Source: Amycolatopsis sp. WAC 01376
GTDB taxonomy: Bacteria; Actinomycetota; Actinomycetes; Mycobacteriales; Pseudonocardiaceae
Assembly (NCBI RefSeq): GCF_003947415.1
Contig: NZ_QHKL01000003.1
Coordinates: 496,001 to 560,000, forward strand
Length of the DNA: 64,000 nucleotides
Reading direction: 5' to 3'
The stretch's first letter is position 1. Each line of letters begins with the position of its first letter. Positions 54,830 through 62,409 of the stretch are shown piece by piece. Made by a program: the position numbers and the translations under genes. The notes below the pieces were generated by a model that was given only the letters and a program-made list of their open reading frames with translations, made no database searches and was not told the DNA's origin.

Positions 54830-56294
54830 GGAAAGAAAGCGCGAGTCCGCGCCCCGCAAGCGCCGTGAACGCAAGGAAAGCCCGTTCGTCGCCTTCCGGA
54901 CCGCGCTGACGGCGTGGCTTTCGCGGCCACTCGCCTCTTTCCACCTGGTGCTGGCGCTCACCGGCGTGCTGACCGTGATCGGCATCGTGATGGTGCTGTC
55001 CGCCTCGTCGGTCGCCTCGTACAACCCCAAGACCGGCACCGGCGTGTACGCCCAGTTCAGCAAGCACCTCATGTTCGTCGGAATCGGCGCGGTGGTGTTC
55101 TGGGTCGGGCTGCGGGTGCCGCTGGAACGTGTCCGGCGGCTTTCGGCGACGGCGACCGTGGTCTGCCTCGGGCTGCTCGTACTGGTGCTGACCCCGCTCG
55201 GCTCCGAGGTCAACGGCTCGCAGGGCTGGTTCCGGCTCGGGGGCTTCGCCTTCCAGCCGGTCGAGGCGGCGAAGGTCGCGCTGGCCTTCTGGGGCGCGCA
55301 CATCCTGGTGATCAAGTACAACATCATCAACCAGTGGCGGCATCTGCTCGTCCCGGTCGTGCCGATCGCGCTGCTGATGTTCGCGCTGGTCATGATGCAG
55401 CCCGACCTCGGCGGCACGATCACCCTCGCGGTCGTGCTGATGGCCCTGCTGTGGTTCGCGGGCGCGCCGAAGCGACTGTTCGGGGTCATCCTCGCGGGTG
55501 GCCTCGCCGGGATCCTGGTGCTGGCGATCATCGCCCCGTACCGGCTGGCGCGGGTCATGTCGTTCGTCTCCGGCGACCCGGACACCAGCGCCGACGGCTT
55601 CCAGGCCAACCAGGCGAAACTCGCGCTCGCCGATGGCGGGTTCCTCGGCAAGGGCCTCGGCCAGGGTCAGTCCAACTGGGGCTACCTGCCGAACGTGCAG
55701 AACGACTTCATCTTCGCCCTGATCGGCGAGGAACTCGGCTTCATCGGCTGCTCGGTGGTGCTCGTGCTGTTCGCCGGGGTCGCCGTCGTCGGCCTGCGGA
55801 TCGCCACCCGCAACCTCGACCCGTGGATCCGGATCGTGTCCGGCACGCTGACCGTCTTCCTGGTCGCGCAGGCGGGCATCAACATCGGCTACGTCGTCGG
55901 CCTGCTGCCGGTCACCGGGGTGACGCTGCCGTTGATCTCCTACGGCGGGACGTCGCTGGTGATCACCATGCTCATCATGGGGATCCTCGCCAACGCCGCC
56001 CGGCACGAACCGGAGGCGGTGGCCGCACTGCGCTCGCAGGGGCCAGGTAAATTCGGACGCCTGCTGAGGCTTCCCGCGCCCGAGCCGTACCGCCCGCCCG
56101 CCAAACGCAAGGGCGCCGCGGCCAGGGGAGGCGCCGCCAAGGCGGCGAGGCCCGCGCCGAGGACGGCGAGGCCTTCGCCCGCACAGGAACGGCGCCGTTC
56201 GGTGCGGGAACCCGGCAGGAGGACGGCCGCGCGAACGGCGGCGAACCGCGGTACCGCGAAACGGGGTACCGCAAATCGGAGAGGTCATAGGTGA
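54816..56294 (+). CDS. ftsW: Septal peptidoglycan polymerase FtsW (SEDS family)
   Basis: The 492-residue protein has ten membrane helices (about residues 40-400) between a charged N-terminal tail and a basic Ala/Arg/Pro tail of about 85 residues. It polymerises lipid II at the septum with FtsI. MVLSASSVASYNPKTG near 54, MMQPDLGGTITLAVVL near 193, SNWGYLPNVQNDFIFALIGE near 287 and LPLISYGGTSLVITML near 370 are SEDS motifs, the first Asp (PDLGG) being essential in the family. GTG 54816 follows GGGGGAGA and lies inside murD; the stop overlaps murG (GTGA). Confidence 0.95.
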   Translation: MTAVEERKRESAPRKRRERKESPFVAFRTALTAWLSRPLASFHLVLALTGVLTVIGIVMVLSASSVASYNPKTGTGVYAQFSKHLMFVGIGAVVFWVGLRVPLERVRRLSATATVVCLGLLVLVLTPLGSEVNGSQGWFRLGGFAFQPVEAAKVALAFWGAHILVIKYNIINQWRHLLVPVVPIALLMFALVMMQPDLGGTITLAVVLMALLWFAGAPKRLFGVILAGGLAGILVLAIIAPYRLARVMSFVSGDPDTSADGFQANQAKLALADGGFLGKGLGQGQSNWGYLPNVQNDFIFALIGEELGFIGCSVVLVLFAGVAVVGLRIATRNLDPWIRIVSGTLTVFLVAQAGINIGYVVGLLPVTGVTLPLISYGGTSLVITMLIMGILANAARHEPEAVAALRSQGPGKFGRLLRLPAPEPYRPPAKRKGAAARGGAAKAARPAPRTARPSPAQERRRSVREPGRRTAARTAANRGTAKRGTANRRGHR

Positions 56295-57418
56295 ACAACC
56301 CCGTCAGAGCCGACGCAGCAGCCGAGGTCGCCGGCAAGGCGCCGGTGGTCGTGGTCGCCGGTGGCGGCACCGCAGGGCATATCGAACCGGCGCTCGCCCT
56401 CGCGGACGCGGTGATGCGCCTGCGTCCCGACGCGAAGGTGATCGCGCTGGGGACCGAGCGCGGGCTGGAGAACAAACTCGTCCCGGCGCGCGGCTACCAG
56501 CTGGAGCTGATCCCGCCGGTGCCGATGCCACGCAAGCCGACGCCCGAACTGCTGAAGATGCCGCTGAAGGTCCGCGACGCGGTCAAGCGCACCCGTGAGG
56601 TCCTCGACCGGGTCGGCGCGGACGTCGTCGTCGGCTTCGGCGGGTACGTCGCGCTTCCGGCGTACCTCGCCGCGCGCGGCCGCACGCCGATCGTGGTGCA
56701 CGAGGCCAACGAGAAGCCGGGCCTGGCGAACAAGGTCGGCGCGCGGTTCGCCGTCCGCGTCGCGGTCGCCGTCCCGGGCACCCCGCTGGCGAAGGCCGAG
56801 GTCATCGGCATCCCGCTGCGCCGCTCCATCACGTCGCTCGACAGGGCCGCGCTGCGCGCCGAAGCACGTGCGCACTTCGGGCTCGACCCCGACGCCCCGA
56901 CGCTGCTGGTCTTCGGCGGTTCGCAGGGCGCGGTGTCGATCAACGCCGCCGTTTCCGGCGCCGCCAAGGAGTTCGCGGACGCCGGTGTCGGCGTCCTGCA
57001 CGCCCACGGGCCGAAGAACACGCTGGTCGTCCAGGAGTTCCCCGGAAGGCCCGCGTACGTCCCGGTGCCGTACCTGGAACGCATGGACCTGGCGTACGCC
57101 GCCGCCGACGCGGTGCTGTGCCGCTCGGGCGCGATGACCGTCGCCGAGGTCTCGGCGGTCGGCCTGCCCGCGGTGTTCGTCCCGCTGCCCTACGGCAACG
57201 GCGAACAGGCGGTCAACGCCCGGCCCGCGGTCGACGCGGGGGCCGGTCTGCTGGTCGCCGACGCCGACCTCACCCCCGCCAAGGTCGCGGAGCTGGTGAT
57301 CCCGCTGGTGTCCGACGCCGACAGGGTCGCGAAGATGAGTGCGGCCGCGGTAGGCCTCGGCCACCGGGAGGCCGACGAGACCCTTGCCAAGATCGTGCTG
57401 GAGGCCGCAGGTGCCTGA
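56291..57418 (+). CDS. murG: UDP-N-acetylglucosamine:lipid I transferase MurG
   Basis: The 375-residue peripheral membrane GT-B enzyme converts lipid I to lipid II. VVVAGGGTAGHIEPALALAD near residue 20 is the first G-loop, GTERGLENKLVPARGY near 57, VVGFGGYVALPAYLAA near 115, HEANEKPGLANK near 139 and FGGSQGAVSINAAV near 210. SGAMTVAEVSAVGLPAVFVP near 279 is the UDP-GlcNAc site. Note that the usual HEQN reads HEAN. GTG 56291 overlaps the ftsW stop and the 3' end overlaps murC by eight bases. Confidence 0.96.
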   Translation: MNNPVRADAAAEVAGKAPVVVVAGGGTAGHIEPALALADAVMRLRPDAKVIALGTERGLENKLVPARGYQLELIPPVPMPRKPTPELLKMPLKVRDAVKRTREVLDRVGADVVVGFGGYVALPAYLAARGRTPIVVHEANEKPGLANKVGARFAVRVAVAVPGTPLAKAEVIGIPLRRSITSLDRAALRAEARAHFGLDPDAPTLLVFGGSQGAVSINAAVSGAAKEFADAGVGVLHAHGPKNTLVVQEFPGRPAYVPVPYLERMDLAYAAADAVLCRSGAMTVAEVSAVGLPAVFVPLPYGNGEQAVNARPAVDAGAGLLVADADLTPAKVAELVIPLVSDADRVAKMSAAAVGLGHREADETLAKIVLEAAGA

Positions 57419-58820
57419 TCAACTTCCCGACACGCTCACGCGTGCCCATCTGATCGGGATCGGTGGTGCCGGGATGAGCGGCATCGCCCGCATCCTGCTG
57501 GCTCGCGGCGCCCAGGTCTCCGGATCCGACGCCAAGGAGTCGCGCGCGTTCCTTTCGCTGCGTGCCCAGGGCGCCGAGATCGCCGTCGGCCAGCGCGCCG
57601 AGAACCTCGACGCCTTCCCCGAAGGCCCGTCCGCGGTGATCGTGTCGACCGCGATCAAGGAGTCCAACCCGGAACTGGCGGCCGCGCGGGAGCGCGGGAT
57701 CACCGTGCTGCACCGCGCGGAGGCGCTGGCCGGGCTGATGGAGGGCCACCGGGTCGCCTGCATCGCCGGGACGCACGGCAAGACGTCGACGACGTCGATG
57801 CTGACCGTCGCGCTGCAGCAGTGCCGGCTCGACCCGTCGTTCGCCATCGGCGGCGACCTCAACGAGTCGGGTGCCAACGCGCACCACGGTGAGGGCGGTG
57901 TCTTCGTCGCCGAGGCAGACGAGAGCGACGGGTCTTTCCTGGCCTACTCGCCTTCGGTCGCCGTGGTGACCAACGTCGAGCCGGACCACCTGGACCACCA
58001 CGGCACGGCCGAGGCGTACGTCTCGGTGTTCAGCGACTTCCTCGGCCGGATCGTGCCGGGCGGGCTGCTCATCGTCTGCGGTGACGACGAGGGCGCCGAG
58101 AAGCTGGGCGCGCGGGCCTCGGCGGAGGGCATCCGTGTCCGTCGCTACGGGCGTTCGGTCACCGGCGCCGACGACGCCAAGGTGCTGGACTACGCGCCCG
58201 CCCCCGACGGCGGCGTCGTCCGGATCTCCTTGCAGGGCGAGGAAATCGTCCTGCGGGTCGCGGTGCCGGGCGAGCACATGGCGCTGAACGCGATCGCCGC
58301 GCTGCTGGCCGGGATCGAACTCGGCGCGCCGGTCGAAGGACTCGCCGAAGGGCTCGCCGCGTTCGGTGGCGTCCGGCGGCGGTTCGAGTTCAAGGGCCGC
58401 TCGGGCGACGTCCGCGTGTACGACGACTACGCGCACCACCCGACCGAGGTCGACGCGCAGCTGCGCGCGGTGCGGACGGCCGCGGGTTCGGGCCGGGTCA
58501 TCGTGGTCTTCCAGCCGCATCTGTACTCGCGCACGAAGACGTTCTCGAAGGAGTTCGCGGCCGCGCTGTCCCTGGCCGACGAGGTCGTCGTGCTGGACGT
58601 CTTCGGCGCGCGTGAGAAGCCGGAACCCGGCGTGAGCGGCGCGCTCATCGCCGATCAGATCTCCGGTGTCCCCGTGCACTACCAGCCCGCGTTCGACGTC
58701 GCGGCGAAACTCGCGGCGGATCTGGTCAAACCCGGCGACCTGCTGGTGACCATGGGCGCCGGCGACGTCACGCAGCTCGGCCCGGAGATCCTGGCCGAAC
58801 TGGACCGGCGGGCAGGCTAG
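57411..58820 (+). CDS. murC: UDP-N-acetylmuramate-L-alanine ligase
   Basis: The 469-residue enzyme adds the first L-Ala to UDP-MurNAc. HLIGIGGAGMSGIARILLAR near residue 13 is the N-terminal UDP loop. CIAGTHGKTSTTSMLTVAL near 117 is the ATP loop with MurC-type GTHGKT. EADESDGSF near 168, TNVEPDHLDHH near 185 and DDYAHHPTEVDAQL near 343 are conserved, the last being MurC-specific, and VFQPHLYSRTKTF closes the set. GTG 57411 lies within murG, an eight-base overlap. ftsQ follows two bases after the stop. Full length. Confidence 0.97.
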   Translation: MPDQLPDTLTRAHLIGIGGAGMSGIARILLARGAQVSGSDAKESRAFLSLRAQGAEIAVGQRAENLDAFPEGPSAVIVSTAIKESNPELAAARERGITVLHRAEALAGLMEGHRVACIAGTHGKTSTTSMLTVALQQCRLDPSFAIGGDLNESGANAHHGEGGVFVAEADESDGSFLAYSPSVAVVTNVEPDHLDHHGTAEAYVSVFSDFLGRIVPGGLLIVCGDDEGAEKLGARASAEGIRVRRYGRSVTGADDAKVLDYAPAPDGGVVRISLQGEEIVLRVAVPGEHMALNAIAALLAGIELGAPVEGLAEGLAAFGGVRRRFEFKGRSGDVRVYDDYAHHPTEVDAQLRAVRTAAGSGRVIVVFQPHLYSRTKTFSKEFAAALSLADEVVVLDVFGAREKPEPGVSGALIADQISGVPVHYQPAFDVAAKLAADLVKPGDLLVTMGAGDVTQLGPEILAELDRRAG

Positions 58821-58822
58821 CC

Positions 58823-59632
58823 ATGACGCAGACCGGGGAACGCCGCCGCCCGGCCGAACCCGGTCGGCGTCCGCCCACCGAACGCGCTCGACGCGTCAAG
58901 GCCCGGCGCGGCAAGCGGTCCGGGTACGACCGCCGCCGCACCACGCGACCGGCCAGGCACAAGGAGATGCGACGGCGCTGGGTCGCGCTGCTTTCGGTGC
59001 TGACCGTCGTCGCCCTCGTGTACCTGCTGTGGTTCAGCTCGATGCTGGGCGTGCGGCAGGTCGACGTCGTCGGGGCGAGTTCCGTGCCCGCGGAACAGAT
59101 CCGCGCCGCGGCGGCGGTGCCGGACCAGAAACCGATGCTGCGCCTGGACACCGACGACATCCGCGACCAGGTGGCGCAGATGCCCGGCATCGCCACCGTC
59201 GACGTCTCCCGGTCGTGGCCGAGCACCATCGAGATCACCGTGACCGAACGCGCCGCGATCGCCTTCTTCGACAGCGGACCCGGCGGCGACGGCATCCACC
59301 TCGTCGATGGCGGGGGAGTGGTGTTCAAGACGGTCAAGGAGCGGCCCGCCGGGCTGCCCGAACTCAAGCTGCCGTCGGTGTCGGCCGACGACCCGGTGAC
59401 CCGCGCGGTCACCGGCGTCCTCGGCGTGATCCCGCAGCAGTTGCTCAAGCAGGTCACCACCGCGACGGCGAAGACCCCCGGCAGCGTCGAGTTCGCGCTG
59501 GCCGATGGGAAGACCGTGCGGTGGGGGACCTCGGCCGACACCGAACGCAAGGCGAAGGTCCTCGCCGCCCTGCTCACGCGCGAGGGCAAGGTCTACGACG
59601 TCTCGGCACCCGATCTACCGACCGTCTCCTGA
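58823..59632 (+). CDS. ftsQ: Cell-division protein FtsQ (DivIB)
   Basis: The 269-residue bitopic protein has a long Arg-rich cytoplasmic tail (residues 1-53) and one membrane helix (about 54-73, ALLSVLTVVALVYLLWFSS). A POTRA domain follows (VRQVDVVGASSVPAEQIRAA near 77, then IATVDVSRSWPSTIEITVTE near 125), with the FtsQ beta domain after it. It links FtsL and the divisome to septal synthesis. The ATG is two bases after the murC stop. In most actinobacteria ftsZ follows directly; here a 24-bp-arm hairpin starts at the very next base and unrelated genes follow. Confidence 0.95.
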   Translation: MTQTGERRRPAEPGRRPPTERARRVKARRGKRSGYDRRRTTRPARHKEMRRRWVALLSVLTVVALVYLLWFSSMLGVRQVDVVGASSVPAEQIRAAAAVPDQKPMLRLDTDDIRDQVAQMPGIATVDVSRSWPSTIEITVTERAAIAFFDSGPGGDGIHLVDGGGVVFKTVKERPAGLPELKLPSVSADDPVTRAVTGVLGVIPQQLLKQVTTATAKTPGSVEFALADGKTVRWGTSADTERKAKVLAALLTREGKVYDVSAPDLPTVS

Positions 59633-59697
59633 CGCAATTCGTCCTCTGAATGCGGTGGTTGGTGGTGCGAACTACCGCATTTAGAGGACGAATTGCG
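59633..59697. terminator. 24-bp-arm hairpin at the end of the dcw transcript
   Basis: CGCAATTCGTCCTCTGAATG starts the left arm (59633-59656); the right arm (59674-59697) is complementary with one mismatch. It begins at the base after the ftsQ stop and ends six bases before the stop of the convergent TetR gene. Confidence 0.8.
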
Positions 59698-59703
59698 GGA
59701 CGG

Positions 59704-60453
59704 TCAGCGGGTGACGAGAGCTTCGATGCCGTCCAGCAGGCGCTCCAGGCCGAAAGCGAAGGTCTCGTCGGCGGCTTCGCAGGTGTCCGCGTCGTAACCG
59801 CCGCTTTCCCAGATCCGCGTCATCGCCGGATGCCGTTCCACGTCGAAGTACTTCTCCCAGAACACCGACCGCTGCCCCCACCAGGCGTCGGTCGACTGCC
59901 CGGTCTCCTGTTCGACCTGCGCGGTCTCGGCGAACAGGGTCGCGTTCGCCTGCACGTAGATCTCGATGCTGTTCGCGGCCGCGGCCGCCTTGCGCGGCGC
60001 CAGCCCGATGTCCGACACCGCCGCGATCAGGTACTCCTGACCCGCCATCAAGCCGGGGCCGAGCACCGGCCGCACCATCGACGTCGAGCGCAGCCACGGA
60101 TGCGCCCGGAACACGGCCAGGGTGCGGTCGGCGTAGAGCCGCACCTGCTCGCGCCAGCCGTCCGGCCGGGGGGCGCCGGGGCCGGGGAGGTCTCGTTCGG
60201 CGAGTACCGAATCCACCATGAGGTCGAGCAGTTCGGTTTTGCCGGGGACGTAGGTGTAGAGCGTCATCGTGCCCGCGCCGAGTTCCTTGGCGATCTGGCT
60301 CATCGAGACGGTCGCCTCGCCCGCGCCGTCGGCGAGCGCGACGGCGGTGGCGATCACCTGGTCGAGGGTCAGTTTCGGCTTCCGCCCCCTGGTCGGCTGC
60401 CGGGCTTCGCCGCGGTCACGCCACAACAGTTCGAGGCTGCGCTCGAAGTCCAT
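59704..60453 (-). CDS. TetR-family regulator (TetR_C_1 type)
   Basis: The 249-residue protein has a DNA-binding domain slightly inside the N-terminus (residues about 30-75: TLDQVIATAVALADGAGEAT, then VSMSQIAKELGAGTMTLYTYVPGKTELLDLM). A C-terminal helical ligand domain like that of tetracycline-repressor-type TetR_C_1 follows. ATG 60453 is preferred because GGAG lies five bases before it; GTG 60459 is possible. It is divergent from the NmrA-type gene across 95 bases that contain a 57-bp dyad, so it very likely represses that gene. The inducer is unknown. Confidence 0.9.
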   Translation of the reverse strand: MDFERSLELLWRDRGEARQPTRGRKPKLTLDQVIATAVALADGAGEATVSMSQIAKELGAGTMTLYTYVPGKTELLDLMVDSVLAERDLPGPGAPRPDGWREQVRLYADRTLAVFRAHPWLRSTSMVRPVLGPGLMAGQEYLIAAVSDIGLAPRKAAAAANSIEIYVQANATLFAETAQVEQETGQSTDAWWGQRSVFWEKYFDVERHPAMTRIWESGGYDADTCEAADETFAFGLERLLDGIEALVTR

Positions 60454-60488
60454 CCACACTCCACTCGGCCGTGAAGCTGGATTCTACA

Positions 60489-60545
60489 TTCTCGTATGCG
60501 GTACGGTTAAAATGATCCCGTAGGGCGTACGAGAAGGAGTGGGGA
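60489..60545. promoter_or_regulatory. TetR operator dyad between the TetR and NmrA-type genes
   Basis: TTCTCGTATGC (60489-60499) and GCGTACGAGAA (60535-60545) are near-perfect inverted arms. TACGG and CCGTA half-sites lie inside, around GGTTAAAATGATCC. The right arm runs into the NmrA-type gene's ribosome-binding region. Confidence 0.55.
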
Positions 60546-60548
60546 ATC

Positions 60549-61382
60549 GTGACGATCCTGGTGACCGGTGCGACCGGAAACGTCGGCAGGCTGGTGGTCG
60601 ACGAACTGGTGGCGGCCGGAGCGCCGGTGCGGGCGCTGACCGTCAACCCGGCGAAGGCGGCGCTGCCGCCACAGGTGGAGGTCGCCAAGGGCTATCTCGG
60701 CAAGCCGGAGACACTGCCGGAGGCGCTCAAAGGCATCGAGACCGTGTACCTGGCGCCGCTGGCGGCCAAGGTGGACGACTTCGTGAAGCTGGCGAAGGAG
60801 GCCGGAGTGCGCCGGGTCGTGGCGTTGTCGGGCAGCAACGCCGACGACCCGCCGGAGAACTCGAGCGGCGTGGAATTCGCGATCGTCGAGAAGGCCGTCG
60901 AGGCGGCGGGCTTCGACTGGACGTTCCTGCGGCCGGGAGCGTTCATGATGAACACGCTCGGCTGGGCGGAGACGATCAAGGCCGAGCGCGTGGTCCGCGA
61001 GGCCTATCCCGAATCCCGGATGACGCCGATCGACCTCGCGGACATCGCCGCCGTCGCCGCGCACGTCATCCTGACCGAGGGGCACGTCGGCAAGAAGCAC
61101 ACGCTGAGCGGCCCGGAGTCGATCAGCCAGCGTGAACAGGTCGCCGCCATTTCGGCCGCGCTCGGGGAGGACGTCGTCTTCCACGAGCTCACCCGGGAAG
61201 AGGCGAACAAGCAGTGGGCCGCCGCCGGCGTCCCGGCGGAGATCGCCGAGTGGCTGCTCGACGGCTTCGCGTACTTCACCGAAAACCCCGACAAGCCGAC
61301 GGGCGTCGTCCAGGAACTCACCGGACGGCCCGGCGTCACCTACGCGGAGTGGGCGGTGGCGAACGTCGAAGCGTTCCGCTGA
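60549..61382 (+). CDS. NmrA/HSCARG-like NAD(P)-binding oxidoreductase
   Basis: The 277-residue atypical SDR protein starts TILVTGATGNVGRLVVDEL, a GXXGXXG nucleotide loop, and lacks the YXXXK active site. VVALSGSNADD near residue 97, FDWTFLRPGAFMMNTLGW near 121 and RMTPIDLADIAAVAAHVI near 156 are typical of NmrA-type proteins (quinone reductase or redox-sensing). GAGTGGGGAATC precedes GTG 60549. The divergent TetR and shared dyad suggest an inducible gene, perhaps for quinone or aldehyde stress, but the substrate is unknown. A tandem/palindromic repeat starts directly after the stop. Confidence 0.92.
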   Translation: MTILVTGATGNVGRLVVDELVAAGAPVRALTVNPAKAALPPQVEVAKGYLGKPETLPEALKGIETVYLAPLAAKVDDFVKLAKEAGVRRVVALSGSNADDPPENSSGVEFAIVEKAVEAAGFDWTFLRPGAFMMNTLGWAETIKAERVVREAYPESRMTPIDLADIAAVAAHVILTEGHVGKKHTLSGPESISQREQVAAISAALGEDVVFHELTREEANKQWAAAGVPAEIAEWLLDGFAYFTENPDKPTGVVQELTGRPGVTYAEWAVANVEAFR

Positions 61383-61499
61383 ACCCGTAACTCGCGTGAT
61401 TGGAGCCGTAACTCGCGTGATTGAAGGCGGAACTCTTGAGTTACGGCCTCAATCACGCGAGTTACGGCCAGGAGCACGCGAGATACGAGTTACCGGTCC
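61383..61499. repeat. Tandem and inverted intergenic repeat, 16-mer family
   Basis: GTAACTCGCGTGATTG occurs at 61387-61402 and 61408-61423 (21-base period). Its complement CAATCACGCGAGTTAC is at 61450-61465, followed by degenerate copies. The complement 16-mer is also at 24690-24705. The array fills the whole gap between two convergent stops. Confidence 0.75.
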
Positions 61500-62279
61500 T
61501 CAGCGGGCCCGGCGGGGAAGGCGGGTCGGCAGCGGCGCACCACGCCCCGGCTGAGCGGGAGCCTCGGCGGGCGGCGGGGCAGGGCGTTGCGGCTGCGGCA
61601 AGGGCGGCGGGGCCTGCGACTCGCGGGGCCAGGCGGGGGTGATCATCGCCTGCGCCCCGACCCGGCGGAACGGCAGGCCGTGCGCCTCCCTGGCGGGCAG
61701 GCCGGGCCAGATCTCGCCCGCCTCCTTGGCGGCGTCGCGGATCGCGGTGCCGTCGAGCGCGGTGTGCGTCTCCTCGATGTCGCGGTCGAGCCACTGGACG
61801 ACGAATTCCAGCGGCCCGTCGGGCGGCAGCGGCCACAGGAAGATCTCGTGGTCGACGTGGAAGGCCGAACCGCCCAGCCCCTGTGCGCGCAGCACCGGCT
61901 GATCCGGTTTGGTGGCCGACGGCACGGAGATGGTCTCCGAACTGGCCCGCCTGCCGTCGGGGAAGAGCACCCCGACCAGCAGCGCGTTGTAGTCCGGGAC
62001 CCGGCGGTGGTCGATGAGGCCTTCGCCGGGATCGCCGGGCAGAAGATCCCGCGAGTACACCGACAGCTGGAACGACACCGACTCCGGCCACACCTCGATG
62101 CCGCGCAGCGCCACGATGGTCCGCTCGGCGCGGCCCAGCGGCATCGACCAGGGCAGGATCGCCGGCACGATGTACTCGTGCGGCGTCTCCACCCAGGGGC
62201 GGCCGTTGTAGCCGAACAGTTCCTGTTCCGGCACCGGGAACAGGGGGCGGCTGCGCGGACCGTCGGTGAAGAAGCTCAT
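61500..62279 (-). CDS. Conserved-type hypothetical protein
   Basis: The 259-residue protein begins MSFFTDGPRSRPLFPVPEQE and is predicted to be a soluble beta-rich domain (residues 1-200; WVETPHEYIVPAILPWSMPL near 29, FVVQWLDRDIEETHTALDG near 155). The Pro/Ala/Arg-rich tail is about 60 residues long. It has no signal peptide, membrane helix or motif that I recognise; such proteins occur in many actinobacteria without known role. No Shine-Dalgarno sequence is visible before the ATG, but a possible 24-codon leader frame ends in ATGA across it, so translation could be coupled. It lies between two convergent-type regulatory and kinase loci. Confidence 0.75.
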   Translation of the reverse strand: MSFFTDGPRSRPLFPVPEQELFGYNGRPWVETPHEYIVPAILPWSMPLGRAERTIVALRGIEVWPESVSFQLSVYSRDLLPGDPGEGLIDHRRVPDYNALLVGVLFPDGRRASSETISVPSATKPDQPVLRAQGLGGSAFHVDHEIFLWPLPPDGPLEFVVQWLDRDIEETHTALDGTAIRDAAKEAGEIWPGLPAREAHGLPFRRVGAQAMITPAWPRESQAPPPLPQPQRPAPPPAEAPAQPGRGAPLPTRLPRRAR

Positions 62280-62350
62280 CGTGGACCGGGCGCGGCAGAA
62301 CGCGGGGTGAACCTGTCCGACCTGCCGCTCACGCCGTCAACGACCACCAT
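62276..62350 (-). CDS. Possible 24-residue leaderless upstream reading frame
   Basis: On the minus strand TACCGT, seven bases, ATG 62350 opens VVVDGVSGRSDRFTPRSAAP and ends at TGA 62276-62278, overlapping the next ATG (62279) in ATGA. The spacing suits a leaderless transcript and the overlap suits translational coupling. There is no homology support. Confidence 0.3.
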   Translation of the reverse strand: MVVVDGVSGRSDRFTPRSAAPGPR

Positions 62351-62409
62351 GCGCTTCACGGTATCCGATGAGCATGCCGGTACTGAACGGTTTCACCGCA
62401 CCTTTCGCG

